64,000 nt of DNA from Buttiauxella noackiae ATCC 51607 (GCF_001654865.1 NZ_LXEO01000007.1:62001-126000); one strand, 5' to 3'; shown: positions 49,473 to 58,804, counted from the first letter of the stretch. Notes: generated by a model from the letters alone, not told the origin. Numbers and translations are program-made.

Positions 49473-50147
49473 ATGCGTCTCTTACTGGCGGAAGATAACC
49501 GTGAGCTGGCTCACTGGCTGGAGAAAGCCCTGATACAAGCGGGCTTTGCGGTGGATTGTGTGTTTGATGGTCAGGCTGCCGATCATCTATTACAAAACGA
49601 ACGCTATGCGGTCGCAGTAATGGATATCGGGATGCCGAGAATGGATGGTCTGGAGGTTTTACAGCGTTTGCGTAAACGCGGGCAGATATTGCCGGTACTG
49701 CTGCTAACAGCACACAGTACGGTGAGCGATCGTGTTAAAGGGTTGAATACGGGGGCTGATGACTATCTGCCAAAGCCTTTTGAGCTCGAGGAGCTCGATG
49801 CACGGCTGCGGGCGCTGGTGCGACGTAGCGAGGGGCAAATCCATGAGCAACAACAGCTGGGGCAACTCGCTTTTCACGATGAGGGTTATTTCCTGTTGGA
49901 TAACAAACCGCTGGCATTAACTCCACGAGAACACGCGATCCTGACGGTATTGATGTACCGCCGTACGCGTCCGGTTCCCAAGCAGCAGCTGTTTGAACAG
50001 GTGTTTAGTTTGAGCGACGACGCCAGCCCGGAAAGCATCGAACTTTATATTCACCGGTTGCGGAAAAAATTAATCACCAGCAATGTTCAGATAACCACGC
50101 TACGCGGGCTCGGCTATGTGCTGGAGTGCAGTGATGCGAGCCATTAA
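49473..50147 (+). CDS. tctD: Response regulator TctD
   Basis: OmpR-type response regulator of the tricarboxylate-sensing pair. It has 224 residues. Phospho-acceptor Asp51 is in VMDIGMPRMDG, and the conserved Lys is in PKPFELEEL; a winged-helix effector domain spans about 125-220. It overlaps tctE by 14 bases and is expected to activate the divergent tctCBA operon. Confidence 0.95.
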   Translation: MRLLLAEDNRELAHWLEKALIQAGFAVDCVFDGQAADHLLQNERYAVAVMDIGMPRMDGLEVLQRLRKRGQILPVLLLTAHSTVSDRVKGLNTGADDYLPKPFELEELDARLRALVRRSEGQIHEQQQLGQLAFHDEGYFLLDNKPLALTPREHAILTVLMYRRTRPVPKQQLFEQVFSLSDDASPESIELYIHRLRKKLITSNVQITTLRGLGYVLECSDASH

Positions 50148-51540
50148 ACCGCAATCTTTATTCGGACAATTGCTGCTTTTCCTGGGGTTACCATTATTTA
50201 TTTTGTGGGGCTTATCGGCAGTGAGCGGCTATTTAAGCGCGATGAATGCTGCCACTCAGGCCTACGACCGTACATTACTGGCCTCGACACGCACTGTGGC
50301 GGAACAGCTGGTGGTGCATGACGGTAAGCTCGCAGTGGATGTGCCGTGGGTCGTACTCGATAGTTTCGAGCGCAATATGAACGACCGGTTGTATTACAAA
50401 GTCACAGATACCCAGGGCAATGTCATATCGGGTTACGACGACTTACCCGATATGCCAAAAAATACCCCCGGCACCGATCTCTATCCCGCGCTGGCGTGGT
50501 TCTATAACGCCACATACCGGGGACAGGCATTGCGTGTTGCGCGCCTGCTTCAGCCCGTCAATGAAGGTGGGGTAAACGGGATGGCACAAATTATTGTTGC
50601 CGAAACCGTTCAGTCACGGCACGCACTTGCGGTTCGTTTGTTGATGTCTGCGACCCTGACTCAAGGGGGCCTGGTGCTGCTGACCCTGACGCTCGCCTGG
50701 CTATTATTAAGACGTGTGCTAAAACCGATGCGCCAACTTTCAGTGCTGATGGTGCGCCGTGATCCTGGCGATCTCAACCCGCTACCTGATTTATTGCCCT
50801 GGTCGGAAACCCGCTTATTGATAGTTTCATTTAACCGCTATATCGATAGGCTACGTGGCCTGGTTACCAGGCAGTCCCGGTTCAGTGCCGATGCTTCCCA
50901 CCAACTGCGTACACCCCTCACGGTGCTAAAAACGCAGGCGTCAGTAGCACTCAGTAGCCCCGATCCGATGCAGTGGCGTGAAAGTCTGGAGGCGATGCAA
51001 GTCACGCTGGATAACACCATCCATTTAACCGAGCGGTTATTACAACTTTCGCGGCTTAGTCGCCTGGACCAGTCTGAAGGGCAAACGATGGAGGCGGTGG
51101 ATTTAGTGAAAATCGCCCAGGCGTGTTGTTTCTCCTGTATGGCGCAGGCGAGAAGTAAAAATATCGATTTGGGCTATGAAGGCTTATCAGCGGCCTTGAT
51201 AACCGGCGAGCCGTTGCTGCTGGGGGAGATGTGCATGAATCTGCTGGATAATGCGCTGAAATACACGCCAGAGAACGGTATTGTGACTATTCGTGTCACC
51301 CGTGATGAATCGCAAATTGTCTGGCTGGAAATTGAAGATAACGGCCCGGGTATTGAGAGTGGCCAGGTTCGCCATGCGCTGATGCCATTCCATCGTTTAG
51401 ATAACAGTGCTGAGCAAAGTGGAGCGGGGATTGGGCTTGCGCTGGTTAATGATATTGCGCGTTATCATCGTACACGGCCTGAATTGCTGCGTTCAGCAGC
51501 TGGTGGGTTGTTGGTGAGAATTAAACTTTTGGGCACTTAA
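50134..51540 (+). CDS. tctE: Sensor histidine kinase TctE
   Basis: Membrane histidine kinase partner of TctD. It has 468 residues: a transmembrane helix near 12-35, a periplasmic sensor domain (about 45-165, PF08521-like 2CSK_N), a second helix near 170-193, a HAMP-like region, the phospho-accepting His256 in SADASHQLRTP, the N box in NLLDNALKY, and G boxes DNGPGI and GAGIGL. The ATG at 50134 is inside the end of tctD and follows GGAG by about 10 bases. Confidence 0.94.
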   Translation: MRAIKPQSLFGQLLLFLGLPLFILWGLSAVSGYLSAMNAATQAYDRTLLASTRTVAEQLVVHDGKLAVDVPWVVLDSFERNMNDRLYYKVTDTQGNVISGYDDLPDMPKNTPGTDLYPALAWFYNATYRGQALRVARLLQPVNEGGVNGMAQIIVAETVQSRHALAVRLLMSATLTQGGLVLLTLTLAWLLLRRVLKPMRQLSVLMVRRDPGDLNPLPDLLPWSETRLLIVSFNRYIDRLRGLVTRQSRFSADASHQLRTPLTVLKTQASVALSSPDPMQWRESLEAMQVTLDNTIHLTERLLQLSRLSRLDQSEGQTMEAVDLVKIAQACCFSCMAQARSKNIDLGYEGLSAALITGEPLLLGEMCMNLLDNALKYTPENGIVTIRVTRDESQIVWLEIEDNGPGIESGQVRHALMPFHRLDNSAEQSGAGIGLALVNDIARYHRTRPELLRSAAGGLLVRIKLLGT

Positions 51541-51677
51541 GGCGCCGTGAAATACTTTTTTTTCATTTTCTTACAAAGGAATGACGAAAAGTATTCCTGA
51601 TACATTGCTTACATCAATCGGGGCGGTAGAATCGGCGCTTTTCAGGGATATCCCTTTTTCTGCTCAGGATTGAAAGC

Positions 51678-52220
51678 ATGAACAAATTATTAATGGCTGG
51701 CGTTGCCGGTTTGGCACTCGTATCTGCATCGGCAAGCGCAATCAGTGTTAGTGGTGAGGCGGGTGAAAAATATACTAACGTTGGCGTAGGTTTTGGTACC
51801 GAATCCTCAGGTATTGCTATCAACGGCAACTATGCGCACAACGATGACGATGGCGATATTGTCGGTCTTGGCTTAGGTCTGAATGTTCCATTGGGGCCAA
51901 TGATGGCAACGGTTGGCGGGCGCGGTGTTTATCTGAACCCGAACGACAGCAAAGAAGGCTATGCGGTTGCAGTAGGCGGTGGTCTGAGCTGGCCTATTTT
52001 CGAAAGCTTCACCGTGTTTGGTGATTACTATTACTCCCCGGATTCACTGTCCAGCGGCGTGAAAAACTATCAAGAAGCAAGCGGCGGTGCGCGTTGGACA
52101 ATCATGCGCCCGATTAGCGTTGAAGCAGGTTACCGTTACATTGGTGTTGATGGTAAAGATGGCGATCGTAATAACACCATCGCTGATGGCCCATATGTCG
52201 GCGTAAGCGCAAGATTCTAA
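51678..52220 (+). CDS. yfaZ: Outer-membrane protein YfaZ
   Basis: Predicted small outer-membrane beta-barrel of unknown function. It has 180 residues: signal peptide to about residue 21 (VSASASA before ISVSGEAGE), then repeated short beta strands with a terminal phenylalanine (VGVSARF). In E. coli yfaZ is near yfaY, as here. Between tctE and yfaY on the same strand. Confidence 0.92.
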   Translation: MNKLLMAGVAGLALVSASASAISVSGEAGEKYTNVGVGFGTESSGIAINGNYAHNDDDGDIVGLGLGLNVPLGPMMATVGGRGVYLNPNDSKEGYAVAVGGGLSWPIFESFTVFGDYYYSPDSLSSGVKNYQEASGGARWTIMRPISVEAGYRYIGVDGKDGDRNNTIADGPYVGVSARF

Positions 52221-52319
52221 TCTTTTCAGGCTGCGACATTCTGTCGCGGCCTATTCATTTCAGCCCAATCTATCCTGCTTGAGTTATAGTAAATCGTTAT
52301 CTTCCCGCGGAGTACAACG

Positions 52320-53516
52320 ATGATAAAAGTGGAAATGCTGTCTACCGGCGACGAAGTGCTGCACGGTCAAATTATTGACACTAACGCAGCCTGGCTTGCT
52401 GATTACTTTTTTAACCAGGGTTTACCGATGTCGCGCCGCAATACGGTGGGCGACAGTCTTGAAGATTTAATCGCGGTGCTTAAAGAGCGCAGCGAGCAGG
52501 CGGATGTTCTGATTGTAAATGGTGGCCTTGGGCCAACCAGTGACGACCTCAGTGCACTGGCTGCCGCCACTGCCGCAGGTGTGGAACTGGTAATGCATCA
52601 GGAATGGCTTGCGCATATGGAGCGTTTCTTCGCCGAGCGCGGGCGTGAAATGGCACCGAGCAATCGCAAGCAGGCATTAATCCCTGCGACCAGTGAAATG
52701 GTTGATAACCCGGTTGGTACAGCCTGTGGCTTTGCTCTACAGCTCAACCGCTGTCTGATGTTTTTCACTCCCGGTGTTCCTTCCGAATTTAAGGTGATGG
52801 TCGAGCAACAAATCATGCCGCGTTTGCGTGAGCGCTTTGTGCTGCCAGAGCCGCCAGTTTGCCTGCGTCTTACCACTTTCGGGCGTTCCGAAAGCGAGTT
52901 AGCTCAAAGTCTTGAGCCGATTCCGTTACCGGAAGGCGCGGTAATGGGCTATCGCTCATCAATGCCGATTATCGAATTAAAATTGACCGGCCCGGCAAGC
53001 CAACGCCAGGCGATGGAAGCCGTATGGCCGCAAGTGCAGCGTGTTGCCGGTGAAAGTGCCATTTTTGAAGGAACAGAAGGTTTACCTGCGCAACTTGCCG
53101 AACGCCTGAGAGCACAGTCGCTCAATATTGCAGTCAGTGAGCAATTCACCGCCGGGCTGCTCTGCTTGCAGCTTGCCAGCGTGCAAGCGCCGCTGGGGAA
53201 CAGTGAAGTCTTATCGTCTCGTCCTGAAACACTGGCGCAATTGACCGGGCGTGCTAAAGCGTTCGCACTGCAAGCTGGTAGCGCTGTTGCGCTGGTGGTG
53301 GGAAGCCTGGATGACGAGCAGCTTAACTTTGCTCTACACACGCCAAAAGGCACTTATGGGCTGCAAGTCAAATTCAGTGTGACCCGCTACGCCCTGCGTA
53401 CACGTCAGGAAGTCTGCGCGATGATGGCATTAAATATGCTGCGTCGCTGGCTTAACGGCTGGGATGTTGCCGCAGAGCATGGCTGGGTTAATGTTGTGGA
53501 TGTGATCCGTGCGTAA
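52320..53516 (+). CDS. yfaY: CinA-like protein YfaY
   Basis: 398-residue CinA-family paralogue. The N-terminal MoCF-type domain (about 1-170, EMLSTGDEVLHGQIIDTNAAWLADYF ... NGGLGPTSDDL) matches the COG1058 domain with ADP-ribose pyrophosphatase activity in related CinA proteins; the C-terminal CinA deamidase-like domain appears degenerate, as I recall for E. coli YfaY. Its role is unknown. It ends at a hairpin (53536-53562) that is repeated after 130 bases. Confidence 0.93.
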   Translation: MIKVEMLSTGDEVLHGQIIDTNAAWLADYFFNQGLPMSRRNTVGDSLEDLIAVLKERSEQADVLIVNGGLGPTSDDLSALAAATAAGVELVMHQEWLAHMERFFAERGREMAPSNRKQALIPATSEMVDNPVGTACGFALQLNRCLMFFTPGVPSEFKVMVEQQIMPRLRERFVLPEPPVCLRLTTFGRSESELAQSLEPIPLPEGAVMGYRSSMPIIELKLTGPASQRQAMEAVWPQVQRVAGESAIFEGTEGLPAQLAERLRAQSLNIAVSEQFTAGLLCLQLASVQAPLGNSEVLSSRPETLAQLTGRAKAFALQAGSAVALVVGSLDDEQLNFALHTPKGTYGLQVKFSVTRYALRTRQEVCAMMALNMLRRWLNGWDVAAEHGWVNVVDVIRA

Positions 53517-53535
53517 TTAACAAATCAGTACGCAT

Positions 53536-53562
53536 AAAAAAACCTCCAGCAGGAGGTTTGAG
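53536..53562 (+). terminator. Terminator-like hairpin after yfaY (first copy)
   Basis: AAACCTCC-AGCA-GGAGGTTT at 53540-53559, preceded by A residues; the same 20-mer recurs at 53691-53710. The left side is A-rich, so it terminates better on the minus strand. Confidence 0.65.
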
Positions 53563-53581
53563 ACGAATGACAAATCTTTTC

Positions 53582-53656
53582 GTAGGTCGGATAAGCGCAG
53601 CGTCATCCGACAAAACTGGCGAAAATGGTGGATGACGCTAACGCTTATCCACCCTA
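53582..53656. repeat. BIME (two opposed REP units) between yfaY and yfaE
   Basis: GTAGGTCGGATAAGCGCAGC...GTCATCCGAC (53582-53611) faces GGTGGATGACGCTAACGCTT...ATCCACCCTAC (53627-53656). Together with the flanking duplicated hairpins the block spans 53540-53710. Confidence 0.8.
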
Positions 53657-53690
53657 CAAAATCCGTTCATCATCCTTTGTCAGCAATCTG

Positions 53691-53714
53691 AAACCTCCAG
53701 CAGGAGGTTTTTTT
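53691..53714. terminator. Terminator-like hairpin (second copy), yfaE side
   Basis: The same 20-mer AAACCTCCAGCAGGAGGTTT as at 53540-53559, here followed by TTTTTA on the plus strand and thus a good terminator for plus-strand transcription from yfaY. Confidence 0.7.
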
Positions 53715-53967
53715 ACATCTCAATCTCAATATCGCCGTGTGCCTGGCAGCAGCAAGGCAATATTTCACCGGGCTGGATAAACGCCAGCGGTTCGGTAAGC
53801 CACTTCACTTCGCCCGCAATCAAGCGGGTACGGCAGGAGCCGCAGTAACCTTCTCGACACTGATATTCTACGGCGACCTGGTGAGATTCCAGAGTCGCCA
53901 ACAGGGAAGGATGTTCTTCTTCACACAGGAGCTGTGCTCCGGTGATTCGTAGCGTAATGCGGCTCAT
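53713..53967 (-). CDS. yfaE: YfaE, 2Fe-2S ferredoxin for ribonucleotide reductase maintenance
   Basis: Plant-type [2Fe-2S] ferredoxin of 84 residues that supplies electrons to regenerate the diferric-tyrosyl cofactor of NrdB. The cluster motif is C-x4-C-x2-C: CREGYCGSC, with a fourth Cys in LPCCCQAH. It lies 3 bases after nrdB, in the nrdAB-yfaE operon. Confidence 0.96.
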   Translation of the reverse strand: MSRITLRITGAQLLCEEEHPSLLATLESHQVAVEYQCREGYCGSCRTRLIAGEVKWLTEPLAFIQPGEILPCCCQAHGDIEIEM

Positions 53968-53970
53968 AAT

Positions 53971-55101
53971 TTACAGCTGAAAATCGCTTAAATCGTCGGT
54001 ATTAACGTTTGAATCAATCTGCCCGACCAGATAAGAACTCACTTCCACTTCTTGCGGTGCAACCTGCACGTTGTCAGACACAAGCCAGGCGTTGATCCAT
54101 GGGATTGGGTTAGAACGCGTTTTAAATGGCAGGTCCAGACCGACTGCCTGCATACGGATGTTGGTAATGTAATCAACATACTGGCAGAGAATATCTTTGT
54201 TCAGTCCGATCATCGAACCGTCACGGAACAGGTAGCTTGCCCACTCTTTTTCTTGCTCGGCGGCCAGTACGAACAGGTCGTAGCACTCCTGGCGGCATTC
54301 CAGGGCGATTTCTGCCATTTCAGGATCGTCTTCACCAGAGCGCATCAGGTTTAGCATGTGCTGCGTGCCTGTCAGATGCAGCGCTTCGTCACGGGCAATC
54401 AGCTTGATGATTTTAGCATTGCCTTCCATCAGTTCGCGTTCGGCGAAAGCGAAGGAGCAGGCAAAGCTGACATAGAAGCGAATCGCTTCCAGCGCGTTAA
54501 CGCTCATCAGGCATAAATAGAGTTGGCGCTTGAGTGCTCGCAGGTTTACGGTCACGGTTTTGCCGTTGACGTTGTGCGTGCCTTCGCCCAGCAGATGCCA
54601 GTAGCTGGTCATTTCAATCAGTCGGTCGTAATAACCGGAGATATCTTTTGCGCGCTTTAAGATTTCCTGGTTAGTGACGATATCGTCAAACACAATCGCC
54701 GGATCGTTAACGATATTACGGATGATATGGGTGTAAGAGCGCGAGTGGATAGTTTCGGAAAACGCCCACGTTTCGACCCAGGTTTCCAGCTCAGGAATAG
54801 AGATAAGCGGCAGCAGAGCAACGTTAGGGCTGCGGCCCTGAATGGAGTCCAGCAGGGTCTGGTATTTCAGATTGCTGATGAAGATGTGTTTTTCGTGATC
54901 GGGCAGCGCCTGATAATCGATACGGTCGCGGGAAACGTCCACTTCTTCCGGGCGCCAGAAGAAGGAGAGTTGCTTTTCAATCAGCTTTTCGAAGATGTCA
55001 TATTTTTGCTGATCGTAGCGTGCCACGTTCACCGGCTGGCCAAAGAACATCGGTTCTGCAAGCTGATCGTTTTTCGTCTGTGAAAAAGTGGTGTAAGCCA
55101 T
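53971..55101 (-). CDS. nrdB: Class Ia ribonucleotide reductase beta subunit NrdB
   Basis: Small subunit holding the diiron-tyrosyl radical. It has 376 residues. The radical tyrosine is Tyr123 counting Met (Y122 in mature numbering) in [12 protein letters not shown]; iron ligands are in [16 protein letters not shown] and [13 protein letters not shown]. The start at 55101 ([10 protein letters not shown]) equals E. coli. A hairpin in the 59-base gap after nrdA may tune the NrdA:NrdB ratio. Confidence 0.98.
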   Translation of the reverse strand: MAYTTFSQTKNDQLAEPMFFGQPVNVARYDQQKYDIFEKLIEKQLSFFWRPEEVDVSRDRIDYQALPDHEKHIFISNLKYQTLLDSIQGRSPNVALLPLISIPELETWVETWAFSETIHSRSYTHIIRNIVNDPAIVFDDIVTNQEILKRAKDISGYYDRLIEMTSYWHLLGEGTHNVNGKTVTVNLRALKRQLYLCLMSVNALEAIRFYVSFACSFAFAERELMEGNAKIIKLIARDEALHLTGTQHMLNLMRSGEDDPEMAEIALECRQECYDLFVLAAEQEKEWASYLFRDGSMIGLNKDILCQYVDYITNIRMQAVGLDLPFKTRSNPIPWINAWLVSDNVQVAPQEVEVSSYLVGQIDSNVNTDDLSDFQL

Positions 55102-55127
55102 AGGGTTAAATCCTGTCATGCGTCGAA

Positions 55128-55157
55128 AAAATCCCCTCAGCAAAGTGAGGGGATTTT
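55128..55157 (-). terminator. Hairpin between nrdA and nrdB
   Basis: AAAATCCCCTCA-CTTTGC-TGAGGGGATTTT on the minus strand, a 12-bp stem in the intercistronic gap. It may attenuate or stabilise; the following U-tract is short. Confidence 0.6.
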
Positions 55158-55160
55158 AAG

Positions 55161-57446
55161 TTAGATTTTACATGCGCCGCTTTCGCAGCCATCGTCCTGG
55201 ATTGAAGGCGCCAGGTCGTCTTGCGCATCTTCCGCACCGTCGCGGGTGTTCTGATAGTAAAGCGTTTTAACACCGAATTTATAGGCGGTGAGCAAATCTT
55301 TCAGCAACTGCTGCATCGGCACTTTACCAGACGGGAAGCGCGTTGGGTCATAGTTGGTGTTTGCAGAGATCGACTGGTCGATAAATTTCTGCATCAGACC
55401 CACTAATTGCAGGTAACCGTCGTTATTTGGCAGATCCCATAGCAGCTCATAGTTGTCTTTCAGTGTTTCGTAATCCGGCACAACCTGGCGCAGGATACCG
55501 TCTTTCGACGCTTTAATGCTGATATGGCCGCGCGGTGGCTCGATACCATTGGTGGCGTTAGAAATCTGCGAAGAGGTTTCAGATGGCATCAACGCAGAGA
55601 GCGTGGAGTTACGCAGGCCGTGAGTTTTAATCGACTCACGAAGCGTTTCCCAGTCCAGATGTAGCGGCTCGTTGCTGATGACATCCAGGTCTTTCTTGTA
55701 CGTGTCGATTGGCAGAATGCCTTTCGCATAGGTGGTTTCGTTGAACCACAGGCATGGGCCTTGCTCTTTCGCCAGCTCGTTCGATGCTTTCAGCAGGTAA
55801 TATTGAATCGCTTCGAAGGTTTTGTGCGTCAGGTTATTGGCGCTGCCGTCGGAGTAACGAACGCCATTCTTCGCCAGGTAGTAAGCGAAGTTAATCACAC
55901 CAACGCCCAGAGTACGACGGCCCATCGCACCGCGTTTAGCGGCAATGATTGGGTAGTCCTGGTAATCCAACAGGGCATCCAGCGCACGTACCGCCAGAAT
56001 TGCCAGCTCTTCCAGCTCATCCAGACTTTCGATAGCACCCAGGTTGAATGCAGACAGCGTACACAGTGCAATTTCACCGTCTTCGTCGTTGATGTCATTC
56101 ATTGGTTTGGTCGGCAGCGCGATTTCCAGGCACAGGTTGGACTGGCGAACTGGCGCGATAGCCGGGTCAAACGGGCTATGGGTGTTGCAGTGGTCAACGT
56201 TCTGAATGTAGATACGGCCAGTAGACGCGCGTTCCTGCATCATTAGCGAGAACAGTTCAACGGCTTTCACGCGTTGCTTACGGATGCTGTCGTCTTTTTC
56301 GTATTTGGTATACAGCTGCTCGAATTTTTCCTGGTCAGCAAAGAACGCATCGTAAAGACCTGGGACGTCAGACGGGCTGAACAGTGTGATGTCTTCGCCT
56401 TTCAACAAACGGGTGTACATCAGCTTGTTGATCTGCACGCCGTAATCCATGTGACGTACGCGGTTGCCTTCAACACCACGGTTGTTTTTCAGTACCAGCA
56501 GGCTTTCAACTTCCAGGTGCCACATTGGGTAGAACAGTGTCGCAGCACCGCCACGTACGCCGCCCTGAGAGCAGGATTTCACTGCGGTCTGGAAGTGTTT
56601 GTAGAACGGGATACAACCGGTGTGGAACGCTTCACCACCGCGAATTGGGCTACCCAACGCACGGATACGACCGGCGTTGATGCCGATGCCTGCGCGTTGG
56701 GAGACGTATTTCACAATGGCGCTGGAAGTGGCGTTGATGGAGTCCAGGCTGTCGCCGCACTCGATCAGTACGCAAGAGCTGAACTGGCGAGTTGGGGTGC
56801 GCACGCCAGACATAATCGGCGTAGGCAGAGAAATTTTGAAGGTAGAAACCGCATCGTAAAAACGCTTCACGTAGCTCAGACGGGTTTCGCGCGGGTAGCC
56901 AGAGAACAGGCAGGCGGCTACCAGAATATAGAGGAACTGTGCGCTTTCGTAGATTTCGCCGGTCACACGGTTCTGTACCAGGTATTTGCCTTCGAGCTGT
57001 TTAACAGCCGCGTAAGAGAAGCTCATATCACGATCATGGTCGAGATAATCGTCCATCTGCTTGAACTCTTCTTCCGTGTAGTCTTCCAGCAGATGTTGAT
57101 CGTATTTGCCCATCTCAACCATTTTCACGACATGGTTATAGAGCTTTGGCGGCTCGAACTCACCGTAAGCTTTTTTGCGCAGATGGAACACAGCCAGGCG
57201 TGCAGCCAGGTACTGGTAATCAGGCGCTTCGCGAGAGATTAAATCGGCAGCTGCTTTGATGATGGTTTCATGAATGTCAGAGGTTTTGATGCCGTCATAA
57301 AACTGGATGTGCGAGCGCAGTTCAACCTGTGATACGGATACGTTATTTAAGCCTTCGGCGGCCCAATCCAGAACTCGATGGATTTTATCCAGATCGATAC
57401 GCTCAGTGCGACCGTCACGTTTTGTAACCAGCAGACTCTGATTCAT
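55161..57446 (-). CDS. nrdA: Class Ia ribonucleotide reductase alpha subunit NrdA
   Basis: Large catalytic subunit reducing ribonucleoside diphosphates. It has 761 residues, equal to E. coli: an N-terminal ATP-cone (about 5-90, VTKRDGRTERIDLDKIHRVLDWA), the active-site Cys regions (SSCVLIECGDS; NLCLEIALPTKP) and the C-terminal redox pair in GCESGACKI. Heads nrdAB-yfaE, with DnaA and NrdR-type sites upstream. Confidence 0.98.
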   Translation of the reverse strand: MNQSLLVTKRDGRTERIDLDKIHRVLDWAAEGLNNVSVSQVELRSHIQFYDGIKTSDIHETIIKAAADLISREAPDYQYLAARLAVFHLRKKAYGEFEPPKLYNHVVKMVEMGKYDQHLLEDYTEEEFKQMDDYLDHDRDMSFSYAAVKQLEGKYLVQNRVTGEIYESAQFLYILVAACLFSGYPRETRLSYVKRFYDAVSTFKISLPTPIMSGVRTPTRQFSSCVLIECGDSLDSINATSSAIVKYVSQRAGIGINAGRIRALGSPIRGGEAFHTGCIPFYKHFQTAVKSCSQGGVRGGAATLFYPMWHLEVESLLVLKNNRGVEGNRVRHMDYGVQINKLMYTRLLKGEDITLFSPSDVPGLYDAFFADQEKFEQLYTKYEKDDSIRKQRVKAVELFSLMMQERASTGRIYIQNVDHCNTHSPFDPAIAPVRQSNLCLEIALPTKPMNDINDEDGEIALCTLSAFNLGAIESLDELEELAILAVRALDALLDYQDYPIIAAKRGAMGRRTLGVGVINFAYYLAKNGVRYSDGSANNLTHKTFEAIQYYLLKASNELAKEQGPCLWFNETTYAKGILPIDTYKKDLDVISNEPLHLDWETLRESIKTHGLRNSTLSALMPSETSSQISNATNGIEPPRGHISIKASKDGILRQVVPDYETLKDNYELLWDLPNNDGYLQLVGLMQKFIDQSISANTNYDPTRFPSGKVPMQQLLKDLLTAYKFGVKTLYYQNTRDGAEDAQDDLAPSIQDDGCESGACKI

Positions 57447-57485
57447 GTGCGTTTGTACCTGTCCGTGAAATGAAAAATGCCCCGT

Positions 57486-57525
57486 TTATCCACAGTTGGC
57501 CTCTAGTGGCTAACCTTGTGGATAA
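57486..57525. promoter_or_regulatory. Two perfect DnaA boxes upstream of nrdA
   Basis: TTATCCACA at 57486-57494 and its inverse TGTGGATAA at 57517-57525, both exact consensus R1-type boxes facing each other. DnaA control of nrdAB is known in E. coli, coupling dNTP supply to replication. Confidence 0.85.
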
Positions 57526-57572
57526 ATACTATATGTAGGGGGTTATGGATTACTTGATCACTATATGGTGAG
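57525..57572. promoter_or_regulatory. Probable NrdR box pair upstream of nrdA
   Basis: ACTATAT occurs at 57528-57534 and 57560-57566 in the contexts AATACTATATGTAGGG and TCACTATATGGTGAG, 32 bases apart (about three helical turns), matching the paired NrdR box arrangement (acACTATATGTwGtgt-like). Confidence 0.65.
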
Positions 57573-57770
57573 TATTCTAGTAACTAATCGGCTGAGAACA
57601 AGTATTGATTTCGAGACGGATTTAAGGTTGTGACAAGCGGAATTTCGCTAAGTCCACGTCACATAAGGCCTGTGACAATTGTCAATGGGATGCAAAAAAA
57701 ATGATATTTTTGATCGAGTGCTGATTTCTTAAACTTAATGGGTAAGTGCGCAACTTGATACCGCGCAATT

Positions 57771-57897
57771 TATACCCGTCATACTTCAAGCTGTGGGGGT
57801 GTTGGCTGCTCTCACTTACCCCAGTCACTTACTTTAGTAAGCTCCCGGGGGTAAGCTCCCTTGCCGCCTACCCACAACTCGAATTATTTAGGGTATA
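57771..57897. repeat. Full-length 127-bp ERIC element
   Basis: Begins TATACCCGTCATACTTCAAG and ends AACTCGAATTATTTAGGGTATA; the core contains CCAGTCACTTACTTTAGTAA and GCTCCCGGGGGTAAGC, matching the binding sites of the classic ERIC primers. Length equals the 127-bp consensus. It lies between the divergent... nrdA promoter region and the 3' end of ubiG; the rest of 57573-57770 shows no feature I can name. Confidence 0.9.
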
Positions 57898-57925
57898 TAG
57901 ATTTATTTTATGAAAAGCTGTTCAG

Positions 57926-58645
57926 TTAGCTCTCGGTGTGCAGCATATAGTTAACATCAACGCCTGGCGCGAGTTTGAAGGTATTGGTCAGCGGGTTGAA
58001 ATGTAACCCGGTCATGTGACGTTCGCGCAGTTGAGTCTCATCCACCCAGGCCAGTAATTCCGCAGGCTTGATGAATTTTTTAATGTCGTGTGTACCTTTT
58101 GGCACCATGCGCAGGATGTACTCTGCACCGACCACCGCCATCAGCCAGGATTTACCATTCCGGTTTAAGGTGGAGAAAAAGACGTGACCACCTGGTTTTA
58201 CCAATTTCGCACAGGCAGTCACGACTGATTTCGGATCCGGCACATGCTCCAGCATTTCCATACAGGTCACCACGTCATATTTCCCGGCAAATTTTTCCGC
58301 GTGCTGCTCAACGGTTTCCTGGACGTAGTCAACCTTGATACCGCTTTCCAGCGCATGGAGCTTAGCAACCTGTAATGGTTCGAAACCCATATCCAGCCCG
58401 GTCACATTGGCACCTTCGCGCGCCATGCTCTCTGCAAGAATCCCACCGCCACAGCCGACATCAAGCACCGTTTTGCCAAATAACCCCTCTGCGCGTTGAC
58501 TGATATAACCCAAACGCAGCGGGTTGATGCGGTGCAGAGGCTTAAATTCGCCTTCAAGATCCCACCAGCGTGAGGCTACGGCTTCGAATTTGGCGATTTC
58601 ATCATGGTCGACGTTCTGGATAACCGGCTGGTTTTCGGCATTCAT
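57926..58645 (-). CDS. ubiG: Ubiquinone biosynthesis O-methyltransferase UbiG
   Basis: SAM-dependent O-methyltransferase acting on both hydroxyl groups in ubiquinone synthesis. It has 239 residues. SAM motif I is [16 protein letters not shown]; motif post-I is GLDMGFEPL; later motifs are [13 protein letters not shown] and [11 protein letters not shown]. The start at 58645 (MNAENQPVI) is supported by GGAG a few bases upstream (GAGTGAGTAGCCCC) and by the E. coli N-terminus; the longer frame from 58738 runs into the gyrA control region. Divergent from gyrA. Confidence 0.97.
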   Translation of the reverse strand: MNAENQPVIQNVDHDEIAKFEAVASRWWDLEGEFKPLHRINPLRLGYISQRAEGLFGKTVLDVGCGGGILAESMAREGANVTGLDMGFEPLQVAKLHALESGIKVDYVQETVEQHAEKFAGKYDVVTCMEMLEHVPDPKSVVTACAKLVKPGGHVFFSTLNRNGKSWLMAVVGAEYILRMVPKGTHDIKKFIKPAELLAWVDETQLRERHMTGLHFNPLTNTFKLAPGVDVNYMLHTES

Positions 58646-58804
58646 GGGGCTACTCACTCCTTGTTCGTTTCGTGGCGGGAGTATATCAGTCAATGTCTGT
58701 GAATAAACCATTCGGCAACCATGTTGTGGTTTCCCCAAAGTAGGGCGATTGTGTTATAATTTGCGACCTTTGAATCCGGGACACAGTAGAGGGATAGCGG
58801 ATAC

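Noticed and set aside
53540-53710. Possible CRISPR or toxin-antitoxin repeat block
   Set aside because: The repeats are two hairpins and a REP pair with no regular spacers, and there are no cas or small toxin genes.
56274-57242. 322-residue open frame on the plus strand opposite nrdA
   Set aside because: It is antisense to highly conserved nrdA codons; it has no recognisable domain, and its length reflects codon bias in nrdA.
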